Below are positions 1 through 7,870 of a DNA stretch of 12,019 nucleotides, in pieces (position 1 is the first letter of the stretch; each line of letters begins with the position of its first letter). The notes under the pieces are model-generated. The model searched no databases, was not told the DNA's origin, and worked only from the letters and a program-made list of their open reading frames with translations. The position numbers and the translations under genes are program-made. Origin of the DNA: Candidatus Omnitrophota bacterium (GTDB taxonomy: Bacteria; Omnitrophota; Gorgyraeia; Gygaellales; Profunditerraquicolaceae); contig JAQTNM010000025.1 in the NCBI GenBank assembly GCA_028713875.1, positions 1 to 12,019 of the forward strand, read 5' to 3'.

Positions 1-753
1 GTCCGGAATTACCCGTGTTATCCTAAAACTGCGGGAATCCATAAAAATATCCTTTATCGCCTCTGCCTGGCCAAACCCCATTTCCATTGCCAGGAACCCG
101 CTCTGTTTTAGATAAAGAGGCGCTCTGCGGACTATCCTGCGGTAGAAATCCAATCCGTCTATGCCGCCGTCCAGCGCGATAACCGGCTCACGCCTTACTT
201 CGGCAGCCAGCCCGTCGATCTGACTGCCCGGGATATAAGGCGGATTGCTTACAATTATATCATAGGTCCCGGCTTTTAGTGCAGAAGAATCAAAGAGGTC
301 GCTGAGCATAAAATCAACATGGACCCCGTTGCTTGCGGCGTTTTCCCGCGCAACTGCCAGCGCCTTGCGGGAAATATCAACAGCATGCGCCTCTATCCCG
401 GGAATAAATTTTGCCAGGCATACCGCTATGCAGCCTGAGCCCGTGCCTATGTCTAATGCCTTAAGGCTTGCGGATGCCTGCGCCATGGACCCGCCAGTCA
501 ATCCCATGACGGTCTCCACCAGTATCTCTGTTTCCTGCCTGGGTATCAATACGCCCGGGCTGACTTTAAACTCCAGCCCCATGAATTCGGTTTTACCTAA
601 TATATACTGCAGCGGCTCAAACGATATCCTTCTTTTCATAATCGCAGAAACAGCCCTGGATTTATCTTTATCCCACTGCAGTCTTTTATCCAGATATAAA
701 GAAGTGCGATCGCAATTTAATATCACGGTAAATACTAATTCAGCTTCATTCAT
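1..753 (-). CDS. prmC: Peptide chain release factor N5-glutamine methyltransferase PrmC (HemK), 3' end cut by window edge
   Basis: SAM-dependent methyltransferase that methylates the glutamine of the GGQ motif in RF1/RF2. I translated 251 residues from the ATG at 751-753; the C-terminus lies beyond base 1. Visible are the linker motif around residues 57-76 (EFMGLEF, then LIPRQETE), the SAM-binding loop DIGTGSG (101-107), the substrate-binding NPPY (170-173) and the ALDGGIDGLDFYRRI block (193-207). The start overlaps the prfA stop as ATGA (4 bp), with no clear Shine-Dalgarno, so translation is probably coupled to prfA. The reading frame is closed by a TGA at 817-819 and has no ATG, GTG or TTG between there and 753, so this start is forced. 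By eye it begins where E. coli PrmC is already at about residue 22, so the first N-terminal helix is missing. The identification is firm; only the end is unseen. Confidence 0.95.
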   Translation of the reverse strand, partial: MNEAELVFTVILNCDRTSLYLDKRLQWDKDKSRAVSAIMKRRISFEPLQYILGKTEFMGLEFKVSPGVLIPRQETEILVETVMGLTGGSMAQASASLKALDIGTGSGCIAVCLAKFIPGIEAHAVDISRKALAVARENAASNGVHVDFMLSDLFDSSALKAGTYDIIVSNPPYIPGSQIDGLAAEVRREPVIALDGGIDGLDFYRRIVRRAPLYLKQSGFLAMEMGFGQAEAIKDIFMDSRSFRITRVIPD

Positions 754-1823
754 TGCTTTTGGCCCTGGCCTGACTTGAGGCTTTCGGACGCTTTTATCAG
801 GGCATCGGACAAAGCTTCAAGGTCTCCTTCAAGCACGCCTTCCAATTGGTGTATGGTAAAATTAATACGGTGGTCGGTTATCCTGCGGTCGGGAAAATTA
901 TAAGTGCGTATCTTCTCGCTGCGGTCGCCCGAACCGATCTGCGTTCTCCTGGCTTCGGTGATTTTCTTGGACTCTTCCTGTCTTTTCATGTCCATAACCT
1001 TGGCGCGTAAAATACGCATAGCCTTAGTCTTGTTTTTAAGCTGTGAGCGCTCATCCTGGCAGGAAACCACTGTGCCTGTGGGTATATGCGTTATTCTTAC
1101 GGCGGAATCCGTCTTTTGCATATGCTGACCGCCCGGTCCTGAAGACCTGTAAGTATCTATCCTTAGATCTTTGGGTTCAATGGCCATTTCCACTTCTTCA
1201 GGCTCCACCAATACCACAACCGTGGCAGTTGATGTATGAATCCTGCCCTGGGCTTCCGTAGACGGAACGCGCTGCACCCGGTGCACCCCGCTTTCAAATT
1301 TCAGGCGCTTGTAGGCATCTTTGCCTTTTACGCTGAAAACCACTTCCTTGACTCCCCCCAGATCCGTCTCCTGCAGAGACATCGGCTCAACCACCCAGTT
1401 TTTCTTAACCGCGTATTTAGTATACATGCGGTAAAGGTCGGCTGCAAACAGACCTGCTTCAAGGCCGCCGGTGCCCGGCCGTATCTCTACGATAATGTCT
1501 TTATTCAGTTCTTTGTCCTCGCCTTTTAGCACCTGCGCAATCTTTTGTTCCAGCTCAACTCTTTTCTTATCCAGAATCTGGAGCTCGCTTTTAGCCAATT
1601 CCAGGAACTCCCGGTCATGTTTTTCCTCCAGGACCAACTGCAGGCCCTGCTCATCATCGCAGAGCTTGCGATGCTCTCGTAATAAAGAAACAATCTCTCT
1701 TAATCCCGATAATTCTTTGGCGTACTTGCTGCACAACTCGGGTTGAGTCAGGACTTCGGGCGAGGCTAAAAGATGCTCCAGTTCGCTATATCGCTCTTCT
1801 AATTTTTGCAGCTGCTCGAACAT
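750..1823 (-). CDS. prfA: Peptide chain release factor 1 (RF1)
   Basis: Class I release factor, 357 residues, normal length. It reads UAA and UAG in the ribosomal A site and triggers peptidyl-tRNA hydrolysis. The RF1-type recognition tripeptide is PST at 187-189 (RF1 has PxT, RF2 has SPF), inside HRVQRVPSTEAQGRIHTS. The catalytic GGQ is at 231-233 in SSGPGGQHMQKTDSAVRITH. The residues just after it are M-Q-K where the common form is V-N-K or V-N-T, a mild variation. The first ~100 residues are the helical N-terminal domain. The gene starts 6 bp after rpmE with only a weak purine stretch upstream, so coupled translation is likely. Its TGA stop overlaps the prmC ATG; PrmC modifies Q233 of this protein. 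Confidence 0.97.
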   Translation of the reverse strand: MFEQLQKLEERYSELEHLLASPEVLTQPELCSKYAKELSGLREIVSLLREHRKLCDDEQGLQLVLEEKHDREFLELAKSELQILDKKRVELEQKIAQVLKGEDKELNKDIIVEIRPGTGGLEAGLFAADLYRMYTKYAVKKNWVVEPMSLQETDLGGVKEVVFSVKGKDAYKRLKFESGVHRVQRVPSTEAQGRIHTSTATVVVLVEPEEVEMAIEPKDLRIDTYRSSGPGGQHMQKTDSAVRITHIPTGTVVSCQDERSQLKNKTKAMRILRAKVMDMKRQEESKKITEARRTQIGSGDRSEKIRTYNFPDRRITDHRINFTIHQLEGVLEGDLEALSDALIKASESLKSGQGQKQ

Positions 1824-1829
1824 CGCGCT

Positions 1830-2036
1830 TTAAGAGTTCTTTTTCGCGTATTTTTTCATGAATTTATCCACTCTCCCCGCGGAATCCACGAACTTCTGTT
1901 TGCCGGTAAAGAAAGGATGACACTTGGAGCAGACCTCCACCCTGATGTTGGGCTTGGTGGAACGGGTATGTATGGTATTGCCGCAGGCGCAGATGATCAC
2001 GCTCTCCTGATACTTGGGATGAACCTTGTCTTTCAT
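1830..2036 (-). CDS. rpmE: 50S ribosomal protein L31, zinc-binding (C+) type
   Basis: A 68-residue ribosomal protein of the large subunit, the usual size for bL31. The opening MKDKVHPKYQ and the block VCSKCHPFFTGKQ are diagnostic. Four cysteines (C16, C18, C36, C39) form the CxC...CxxC zinc site, so this is the zinc-containing form and not the zinc-free paralogue made under zinc limitation. It lies 17 bp after rho and 6 bp before prfA. A strong Shine-Dalgarno (AAGGAGG, 2045-2051) sits 8 nt before the ATG and fixes the start. The rho-rpmE-prfA-prmC order is known from several bacterial phyla. Confidence 0.98.
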   Translation of the reverse strand: MKDKVHPKYQESVIICACGNTIHTRSTKPNIRVEVCSKCHPFFTGKQKFVDSAGRVDKFMKKYAKKNS

Positions 2037-2044
2037 TTCTGTTG

Positions 2045-2051
2045 CCTCCTT
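2045..2051 (-). promoter_or_regulatory. Ribosome binding site of rpmE
   Basis: On the minus strand this reads AAGGAGG, 8 nt before the rpmE ATG (2034-2036). It follows directly on the tandem TAA TAA stop codons of rho (2051-2056). It is the last strong Shine-Dalgarno in the left operon; prfA and prmC have none. Confidence 0.85.
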
Positions 2052-2053
2052 TA

Positions 2054-3310
2054 TTATTGATTCATGGTCTTTAAAAATTCCTCGTTATTCTTTGTCTTAG
2101 ACACCTTTTCGATCAAAAGCTCCATGGCCTCAACGTTATTGAGCTCGTTAAGAACCTTGCGCAGTATCCAGGCCCTCTGCAGTATCTCGGGCTTCAAAAG
2201 CAGCTCCTCATGCCTGGTATTGGAACGCTTTATATCAAGCGCCGGATATATACGCCGCTGGAATAGGTTGCGGTCCAGCTGCAGCTCCATATTGCCCGTG
2301 CCTTTGAATTCTTCAAAGATAACCTCATCCATTCTGCTTCCGGTATCAACGAGGGCGGTTGCGATTATGGTCAGGCTCCCGCCTTCTTCTATCGCGCGGG
2401 CAGCGCCGAAGAACCTCTTGGGTTTCTGCAGGGCGTTGGAATCAATGCCTCCCGATAATACTTTGCCGCTGTGGGGCACAACCGCATTGTATGCCCTGGC
2501 CAGGCGCGTAATGCTGTCCAGCAGTACCACCACGTCTCTCTTGTGCTCGACCAGCCGCTTGGCTTTTTCCAGGACGATCTCTGCTACCTGTACGTGCCTT
2601 TCCGGAGGCTCATCAAACGTGGAAGAAATAACCTCTCCCTTGACATGCCTCTGCATATCCGTGACCTCTTCAGGACGCTCGTCTATCAGTAATACGATCA
2701 GGATAGTATCAGGATGATTTGTGGTAATGGAATTGGCGATCTTCTGCAAAAGTACCGTCTTGCCGCTGTAAGGCTGGGCTACGATCAAGCCGCGCTGGCC
2801 TTTGCCTATGGGAGTAAGCAGGTCCATAATACGCATGGATATCTCATTGGGGGCGGTCTCAAGGTCAAAATGCTCATGCGGATATATAGGAGTAAGGTTA
2901 TCAAAGAGGACTTTTTCCTTTGCCTCCTCTGGATTCTCGAAGTTTACCGCTTCCACTTTCAGCAAGGCAAAATACTTCTCTCCCTCCTTGGGCGGACGTA
3001 TCTCGCCGCTGACGGTGTCCCCGGTCCTTAAGTCGAACTTGCGTATCTGCGAAGGAGATACATAAATATCGTCGGGGCAGGGCAAATAGTTGTAATTAGT
3101 AGAACGCAAGAATCCGAAGCCTTCGGGAAGTATCTCCAATACCCCCTCCCCGAACATCAAGCCTTCTTTCTCTGCCTGACCCTGCAAGATCTTAAAGATC
3201 AGGTCCTGTTTCCTTAAGCCGGATACGCCGTTGACATTGAGCTCTTTGGCTTTCTTGTTCAACTCGTTGATCTTCATGTCCTTTAATACGCGTATGTCTA
3301 ATTTTTCCAC
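2054..3310 (-). CDS. rho: Transcription termination factor Rho
   Basis: Hexameric RNA-dependent ATPase/helicase that ends transcription; 418 residues, close to E. coli Rho (419) and in register with it. Domains: N-terminal helical domain (about 1-48), cold-shock-like primary RNA site (about 52-125, with GFGFLRS at 64-70 and DDIYVSPSQIR at 80-90), and RecA-like ATPase. Key residues present: Walker A K184/T185, catalytic E211 with R212, Walker B VVVLLD ending at D265, the Q-loop region LSGGIDSNALQKPKRFFGAAR (286-305), R353, and arginine finger R366. The P-loop reads AQPYSGKT (178-185), so the lysine at E. coli position 181 is tyrosine. It starts with GTG (3308-3310), chosen because AAGGAGG lies 5 nt upstream and the protein begins normally there. 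It overlaps coaE by 13 bp and ends in tandem TAA TAA stops. Confidence 0.98.
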   Translation of the reverse strand: MEKLDIRVLKDMKINELNKKAKELNVNGVSGLRKQDLIFKILQGQAEKEGLMFGEGVLEILPEGFGFLRSTNYNYLPCPDDIYVSPSQIRKFDLRTGDTVSGEIRPPKEGEKYFALLKVEAVNFENPEEAKEKVLFDNLTPIYPHEHFDLETAPNEISMRIMDLLTPIGKGQRGLIVAQPYSGKTVLLQKIANSITTNHPDTILIVLLIDERPEEVTDMQRHVKGEVISSTFDEPPERHVQVAEIVLEKAKRLVEHKRDVVVLLDSITRLARAYNAVVPHSGKVLSGGIDSNALQKPKRFFGAARAIEEGGSLTIIATALVDTGSRMDEVIFEEFKGTGNMELQLDRNLFQRRIYPALDIKRSNTRHEELLLKPEILQRAWILRKVLNELNNVEAMELLIEKVSKTKNNEEFLKTMNQ

Positions 3311-3912
3311 AACATCCTCCTTATTGCCTGCACCTGCTTTTTTGTCTGTTTTATCGTGCCGCTGTTATCTATTATAAAATCCGCCAAACGGACTTTCTGG
3401 TTCTGCGCCATCTGCGCATTTATCCTTTTTAATATGCCCTTTTTATCAAGAGACGTTTTGCTCATCAGCCGTTTTATCTGCTGCCTGCGGCCGATCCTGA
3501 CTACGATCACTTTATCTACCGCCTTGCTCAAGCCCGCCTCGATGAGTAAAGGCGCATCCAGCACAATAATGCCCCGGCGATAACTCCTGACCTTGCGCTT
3601 AATAATACGGATAACCTCGGGGTGAATGATAGTATTCAACTTATGCAGCAGATTCTTGTCTGCAAATACGGCTGCGCCGAGCTTGCGGCGGTCAATAGCG
3701 CCGTTACTTTTTAAAATATCGGCGCCAAAAACCCGTATCGTCTTTTTATAAATCCTGCTCTGCGGAATAAGCAAATCCCGTGCAATCTTATCCGCATCGA
3801 TCACCCTGGCTCCCCAGGAACGCAGGATCCCGCTAACGGTGGTCTTGCCGCTGCCGAAACTGCCGGTCAGCCCGAGGACTATTTTTTTCTTATTTGGCGC
3901 AAATCTTTCCAT
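3298..3912 (-). CDS. coaE: Dephospho-CoA kinase
   Basis: Phosphorylates dephospho-CoA at the 3'-hydroxyl of ribose, the last step of coenzyme A synthesis. At 204 residues it has the family size. Visible motifs are the P-loop GSFGSGKT (17-24), VIDADKIARDLL (37-48), DAPLLIEAG (119-127, substrate and lid region) and the C-terminal ADFIIDNSG (177-185). It overlaps glgA by 23 bp and rho by 13 bp. No good Shine-Dalgarno precedes the ATG, and the only in-frame alternative before the P-loop is a CTG, so the ATG at 3910-3912 is kept. This gives about 9 extra residues before the usual start of the fold. Its product, CoA, is a substrate of the AcsB encoded upstream. I see no special link beyond that. 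Confidence 0.96.
   Translation of the reverse strand: MERFAPNKKKIVLGLTGSFGSGKTTVSGILRSWGARVIDADKIARDLLIPQSRIYKKTIRVFGADILKSNGAIDRRKLGAAVFADKNLLHKLNTIIHPEVIRIIKRKVRSYRRGIIVLDAPLLIEAGLSKAVDKVIVVRIGRRQQIKRLMSKTSLDKKGILKRINAQMAQNQKVRLADFIIDNSGTIKQTKKQVQAIRRMLWKN
3316..3322 (-). promoter_or_regulatory. Ribosome binding site that sets the GTG start of rho
   Basis: Minus-strand AAGGAGG, 5 nt before the GTG at 3308-3310. It lies inside the last codons of coaE. The ATG at 3313-3315, right after the site, is in the coaE frame (part of RRMLWKN) and cannot start Rho. The GTG is therefore the supported start. Confidence 0.8.
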
Positions 3913-5278
3913 ATAACCGGATGTATCCCCGCGCGGATTCAGCCCAGGAAAAATCGCACTGCATACCGGCGCGCATGAGCTTATCCCAATTCTTGCCGTT
4001 CTTAAATGCCTTTATGGCATTTTCTATCGTGCGGATCAGGGCATCTTTTTTATATTCGTCAAAGATGAACCCGTTGTTTTTGTTTACGGTATCCGCCAGG
4101 CCCCCGGTCTTAAACACAAGCGGTATTGTCCCGTATTTAAGGCTGATAAGCTGGCCCAGTCCGCAAGGCTCGTATTTTGACGGCATAAGGAACACGTCGC
4201 TTCCCGCGTATATCTTATGGGCGAGCGCATCGTCAAATTTCAAATGCAGGGAGATCACCTTAGGGTACTTTTTTACTATATCTTGCAGCAGGACATGATA
4301 TTTTATGTCCCCGGTGCCCAGTATCACCATCTGCAAATCCAGGTTACAGATATGGTCAATAGCCTCGGCCAGGATATCAAAACCCTTTTGCTCTGCGAGC
4401 CTGGACACTATGCCGAAAAGCGGTATATTCTTTTTAAGAGGGAGGCCGCAGAACTTCTGCAGGTCCTCTTTATCTGCAGCCTTTCCTTTTATGTCTTTGG
4501 CACAAAAGCGAGCGGCAATGAACTTATCCGTTTCCGGGTTCCAGATGGAATAGTCCAGCCCGTTAAGTATGCCAAAGAGCGATTTGGAGCGTTTGCTCAA
4601 GACGCCTTCCAGGCCGAAGCCGAATTCTTTTGTCTGTATCTCTTTGCTGTAAGTAGGGCTGACCGTATTTACCAGGTCCGAAAAAACTATCCCGCCTTTA
4701 AGAAGATTTACTTTATCATAAAATTCCAGCTTCTCCATATTAAACAGGCTCCAGTCAAGCCCCAGCTTAGGGAACTGCTCCTTGGGAAATAACCCCTGGT
4801 AGCCGATGTTATGGATAGTCAGGACTGTCTTTATATTCTTATAGAATGGGTCGGCCGCATAATTTGTTTTTAAATATACCGGTATAAGCGAGGCCTGCCA
4901 GTCATGCACATGGATGATATCGGCTTTAAAATTTATTTCTTTCAGTAAATCCAGCCCCCTGCGGCAATAGTAAGAGAACCTGTCCAGGTTATCCGGGTAA
5001 TCCCCGTTCTTATCCGTATAGAGGTTATCCCGGTTAAAATATTGCTCATTTTCTATAAAATATACCTTTACGTTTTTACCTGTGACCGCATAGGATATGC
5101 CCGGTTTTAAACGGCTTAGTTTAAATTTTGGCTCCTGTATGGACTTGTACCTTGGCATAACAACAATCACCTCCTGGCCTTCTTCTTTCAATGCCAGGGG
5201 CAGGGCGCCTGCCACATCTGCCAGTCCTCCTGTTTTTGCAAACGGCACCACTTCTGAAGCGCAGATTGCTATTTTCAT
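3890..5278 (-). CDS. glgA: Glycogen synthase (ADP-glucose type, GT5 family)
   Basis: Adds glucose from ADP-glucose to the non-reducing end of an alpha-1,4-glucan. At 462 residues it is a little shorter than E. coli GlgA (477). The N-terminal GT5 domain starts with KTGGLADVAGALP (15-27), which binds ADP-glucose, and contains HVHDWQASLIPVYLK (123-137) and TIHNIGYQG (154-162). The C-terminal GT-B domain has SRLAEQKGFD (292-301, with R293 and K298), the catalytic YEPCGLGQL (369-377, E370) and a second KTGGLADTV (390-398). The ATG overlaps the polA stop as ATGA. A strong GGAGGAGG lies just upstream inside polA, so it is coupled to polA but has its own ribosome site. Other glycogen genes (glgC, glgB, glgP) are not in the window. 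Confidence 0.97.
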   Translation of the reverse strand: MKIAICASEVVPFAKTGGLADVAGALPLALKEEGQEVIVVMPRYKSIQEPKFKLSRLKPGISYAVTGKNVKVYFIENEQYFNRDNLYTDKNGDYPDNLDRFSYYCRRGLDLLKEINFKADIIHVHDWQASLIPVYLKTNYAADPFYKNIKTVLTIHNIGYQGLFPKEQFPKLGLDWSLFNMEKLEFYDKVNLLKGGIVFSDLVNTVSPTYSKEIQTKEFGFGLEGVLSKRSKSLFGILNGLDYSIWNPETDKFIAARFCAKDIKGKAADKEDLQKFCGLPLKKNIPLFGIVSRLAEQKGFDILAEAIDHICNLDLQMVILGTGDIKYHVLLQDIVKKYPKVISLHLKFDDALAHKIYAGSDVFLMPSKYEPCGLGQLISLKYGTIPLVFKTGGLADTVNKNNGFIFDEYKKDALIRTIENAIKAFKNGKNWDKLMRAGMQCDFSWAESARGYIRLYGKICAK

Positions 5279-7815
5279 TTGACCTCCTCCATATCTAACC
5301 AGTTTTTACCCTTTTTTATAATCACGATTATCGGCACATCCAGCTTCAATGCATTCTCCATCCTCTGCCTGACTAAAGGCACAAAATCCGCTTTTTCTTT
5401 ATCAGGCACATCAAAGACCAGCTCATCGTGTATCTGTATGATCAGCCTTGACCCCAGGCGTTTCTCTTTAATCTCGTTGTGTATCTGAATCATGGCCAGT
5501 TTGATCAGGTCGCTGGCCGAGCCCTGGATAGGCGTATTTACTGCCTGGCGCTCGGCAAACTGCCTGATCATCTGATTTTTATTATTGATGTCCGGCAGGT
5601 ACCTTCTCCTGCCCAGGATAGTGGTAACGAAGCCTGAGTCTTTTGCCTTTTGGATCTGCTCATGAATGTATTCTTTAACTTTAGGGTAGCGCAAAAAATA
5701 AGCGTCGATAAACCCCTGGGCCTCTTCCAGCGATAACCCCAAGTCCCTGCTCAAGCCGTAAGAAGTCAGGCCGTAGACAATGCCGAAATTGACTCTCTTG
5801 GCAACTTCCCGCATAGGATCGTCAACATCCTTCTCTTTTATACCGTAGATCAAAGCGGCGGTGGCTTTATGGATATCCTTACCCCCTCTGAATTCCGCAA
5901 TCAGGTTCCTGTCCCCCGATATATGCGCCAAAACCCTGAGCTCTATCTGCGAATAATCGCAGGATAGAATCCAGCTATCCTTCTCCAGCGCGATTATCGC
6001 CTGCCTTATCTTTCTGCCTATCTCGGTCTTCACCGGTATATTCTGCAGATTGGGGTTGGTGGAACTGAGCCTTCCGGTCTCGGTAGCCGCCTGGTTAAAA
6101 GAAGCATGCACCCTGCCTGTTTTCGGATCGATCAGCTGCGGCAGACTGTCCACATAAGTCGATTTGAGCTTGGTCAACTGCCGGTATTCAAGCAAGATAG
6201 CGGGTAATTTATGCGAAGAGGCCAATGCCCTTAATACTTCCTCGTCGGTAGAAGGGCCGGTTTTGGTCCTTTTAACTACCGGCAACTTTAATCTTCCAAA
6301 AAGCACTTCGCGCAACTGTTTCGGAGAATTAATATTAAACTGGCATCCGCTTATCCCGTAAATATCCTCGACCAGTTTGCCCAGCCTTTTTTCCAGCTTC
6401 TGCGATAAATCTTTCAGCAAATCCACATCCAATTTTATACCCGTCAACTCCATCTCCGCCAGCACTTCAATAAGCGGCATCTCGATGTCCCTGAAGAGGC
6501 CAATCAGAGATTTATCGTTCAGCTCATTTTCCAGGCGCGGCTTTAATTTTACTATTAAACCGACGGCTTTTCCGGCGCAGGTATCCTGCGTGACGAAATC
6601 CTGCGGCAGGTAATCCCAGGCTATCTCGTTAAGGCTGTATTCGGGCCTGGAAGGATTGAGAAGATACGCTGCCAGCATTGTGTCAAAATACATCCCGTCT
6701 AAAACTATGTTTTCTTTTGCCAGGGCCACTTTCGTCTTCTTAAGGTCGTGGCCGGTCTTGCGGACCATGCGGTCGGCTAAAATCGCGGCGCTATTACCGC
6801 CGAAGCTATCCAGACGCAGGATATCATCCCCGGTAGAAAAAAGCATATCGCTGCTGCTGGAGCCATATAAGAATAATTCATCTCCTGGTTTAAGTTTTTC
6901 TTTCAGCTGCTTCTGGCTGATTGCCTCCGGAATACGGTCCCCAGCATCTGCTTTAGGAACGCCCAGGTCTTTGATGAATTTTTTGAATTCCAGGTATTTA
7001 AACAGCCGGAATAACTCTTTATGGTCGGGCTCGCCGACCTCTATCTTTTCCGGCCTGAAATCCAGGTCCAGGTCATCGTTTAATAACACCAGTTCCTTAT
7101 TCAGGATTATCTTATCGGAATTGCTTTTAACCGCGTTTCTTATCTTTTCGGATTTTATCTTATCGGCATCACCCAGCATTTTTTCCACAGAGTTAAAGGA
7201 CTGAATCAGGCTAACGGCCGTCTTTTCACCTATGCCGGGGATGCCCGGTATATTATCCACGTCATCGCCCATTAAGGCAATGACATCGGGTATCTGCTTC
7301 GGCAAAAGGCCGTAACGCTCAAATACCTTCTTTGCGTCATAACTAGTGCCTTCGTCTTTGTAGGGGCTCAATACCGTCGTCTTCTCATCCACCAGCTGCA
7401 GCATATCCTTATCAGAGCTGACGATGGTCACCGCAAAGCCCTTCTCTTTTGCTTTTTTGCTTAAAGTGGCGATAACATCATCGGCCTCAAATCCTTCCTT
7501 TTCAAATATGGCCATCCCGTAAGCGGATACTGCTTCCTTGATCAAAGGCAATTGGCTGGAAAGACCCTCAGGCATGGCCGGACGGTTGATCTTGTATTCG
7601 GCAAACTTCTTCTGCCTGAAAGTATCCCTGGAAACATCAAAACAGACCGCCACATAGCGCGGCTTCTCTTCCTTTAATATCTTATTCAATATGTTTATAA
7701 AACCGTATATTGCGCTGGTGGGTTGGCCGAAACTGGTGGCCAGCCCCGGGAGCGCGTAAAAAGCCCTGTAGCAAAAAGCAGTAGCATCAATCAGATATAG
7801 CCGCTTAGCGTTCAT
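5275..7815 (-). CDS. polA: DNA polymerase I (active 5'-nuclease and polymerase, degenerate 3'-5' exonuclease)
   Basis: Repair and Okazaki-fragment polymerase. Residues below are numbered from a TTG at 7816-7818 (847 aa); I prefer the adjacent ATG at 7813-7815 (846 aa). The 5'-nuclease (1-290) keeps its acidic set: D11, D61, E111/D113/D114, D136/D138, D185/D186/D188, then the helix-hairpin motif GIPGIGEKTA (192-201). The middle domain (about 295-430) lacks the exonuclease acids: no DxE at motif I, and by eye E. coli D424 is T362 and D501 is G420. Proofreading is therefore probably lost, as in Taq and B. subtilis PolA. The polymerase has motif A DYSQIELR (621-628, steric-gate E626), motif B R670/K674/F678/Y682 and motif C QIHDEL (795-800). 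No Shine-Dalgarno is seen. It lies 55 bp after the TPR gene and overlaps glgA by 4 bp. Confidence 0.97.
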   Translation of the reverse strand: MNAKRLYLIDATAFCYRAFYALPGLATSFGQPTSAIYGFINILNKILKEEKPRYVAVCFDVSRDTFRQKKFAEYKINRPAMPEGLSSQLPLIKEAVSAYGMAIFEKEGFEADDVIATLSKKAKEKGFAVTIVSSDKDMLQLVDEKTTVLSPYKDEGTSYDAKKVFERYGLLPKQIPDVIALMGDDVDNIPGIPGIGEKTAVSLIQSFNSVEKMLGDADKIKSEKIRNAVKSNSDKIILNKELVLLNDDLDLDFRPEKIEVGEPDHKELFRLFKYLEFKKFIKDLGVPKADAGDRIPEAISQKQLKEKLKPGDELFLYGSSSSDMLFSTGDDILRLDSFGGNSAAILADRMVRKTGHDLKKTKVALAKENIVLDGMYFDTMLAAYLLNPSRPEYSLNEIAWDYLPQDFVTQDTCAGKAVGLIVKLKPRLENELNDKSLIGLFRDIEMPLIEVLAEMELTGIKLDVDLLKDLSQKLEKRLGKLVEDIYGISGCQFNINSPKQLREVLFGRLKLPVVKRTKTGPSTDEEVLRALASSHKLPAILLEYRQLTKLKSTYVDSLPQLIDPKTGRVHASFNQAATETGRLSSTNPNLQNIPVKTEIGRKIRQAIIALEKDSWILSCDYSQIELRVLAHISGDRNLIAEFRGGKDIHKATAALIYGIKEKDVDDPMREVAKRVNFGIVYGLTSYGLSRDLGLSLEEAQGFIDAYFLRYPKVKEYIHEQIQKAKDSGFVTTILGRRRYLPDINNKNQMIRQFAERQAVNTPIQGSASDLIKLAMIQIHNEIKEKRLGSRLIIQIHDELVFDVPDKEKADFVPLVRQRMENALKLDVPIIVIIKKGKNWLDMEEVK
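5283..5290 (-). promoter_or_regulatory. Ribosome binding site of glgA
   Basis: Minus-strand GGAGGAGG, ending 4 nt before the glgA ATG (5276-5278), inside the last codons of polA. It supports efficient glgA translation despite the 4-bp gene overlap. Confidence 0.8.
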
Positions 7816-7870
7816 CAACTAATACATGGAGTTCAATTTAATAGGGGGAGGAAACTTAAAATTGTGGTTT

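Noticed and set aside
2064..2717. Long plus-strand open frame (217 codons) opposite rho
   Set aside because: It is antisense to a highly conserved rho gene, its translation is Ser/Leu-rich with no domain pattern, and it has no Shine-Dalgarno. It is a shadow of the codon bias of rho. The other plus-strand frames (for example 4217-4792 and 6656-7204) fail for the same reasons.
7834..7864. Imperfect inverted repeat (CAATTTAA ... TTAAAATTG) in the 55-bp gap before polA
   Set aside because: The arms are short and AT-only with one mismatch or bulge, the loop is a purine tract, and there is no U-run after it. It is too weak to call a terminator or operator, and could be chance in an AT-rich gap.
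7819..7870. A separate promoter for polA
   Set aside because: The best -10 candidates (TATTAA, TATTAG) have no acceptable -35 box at 16-18 bp. Read-through from the promoter at 8776-8804 is simpler.
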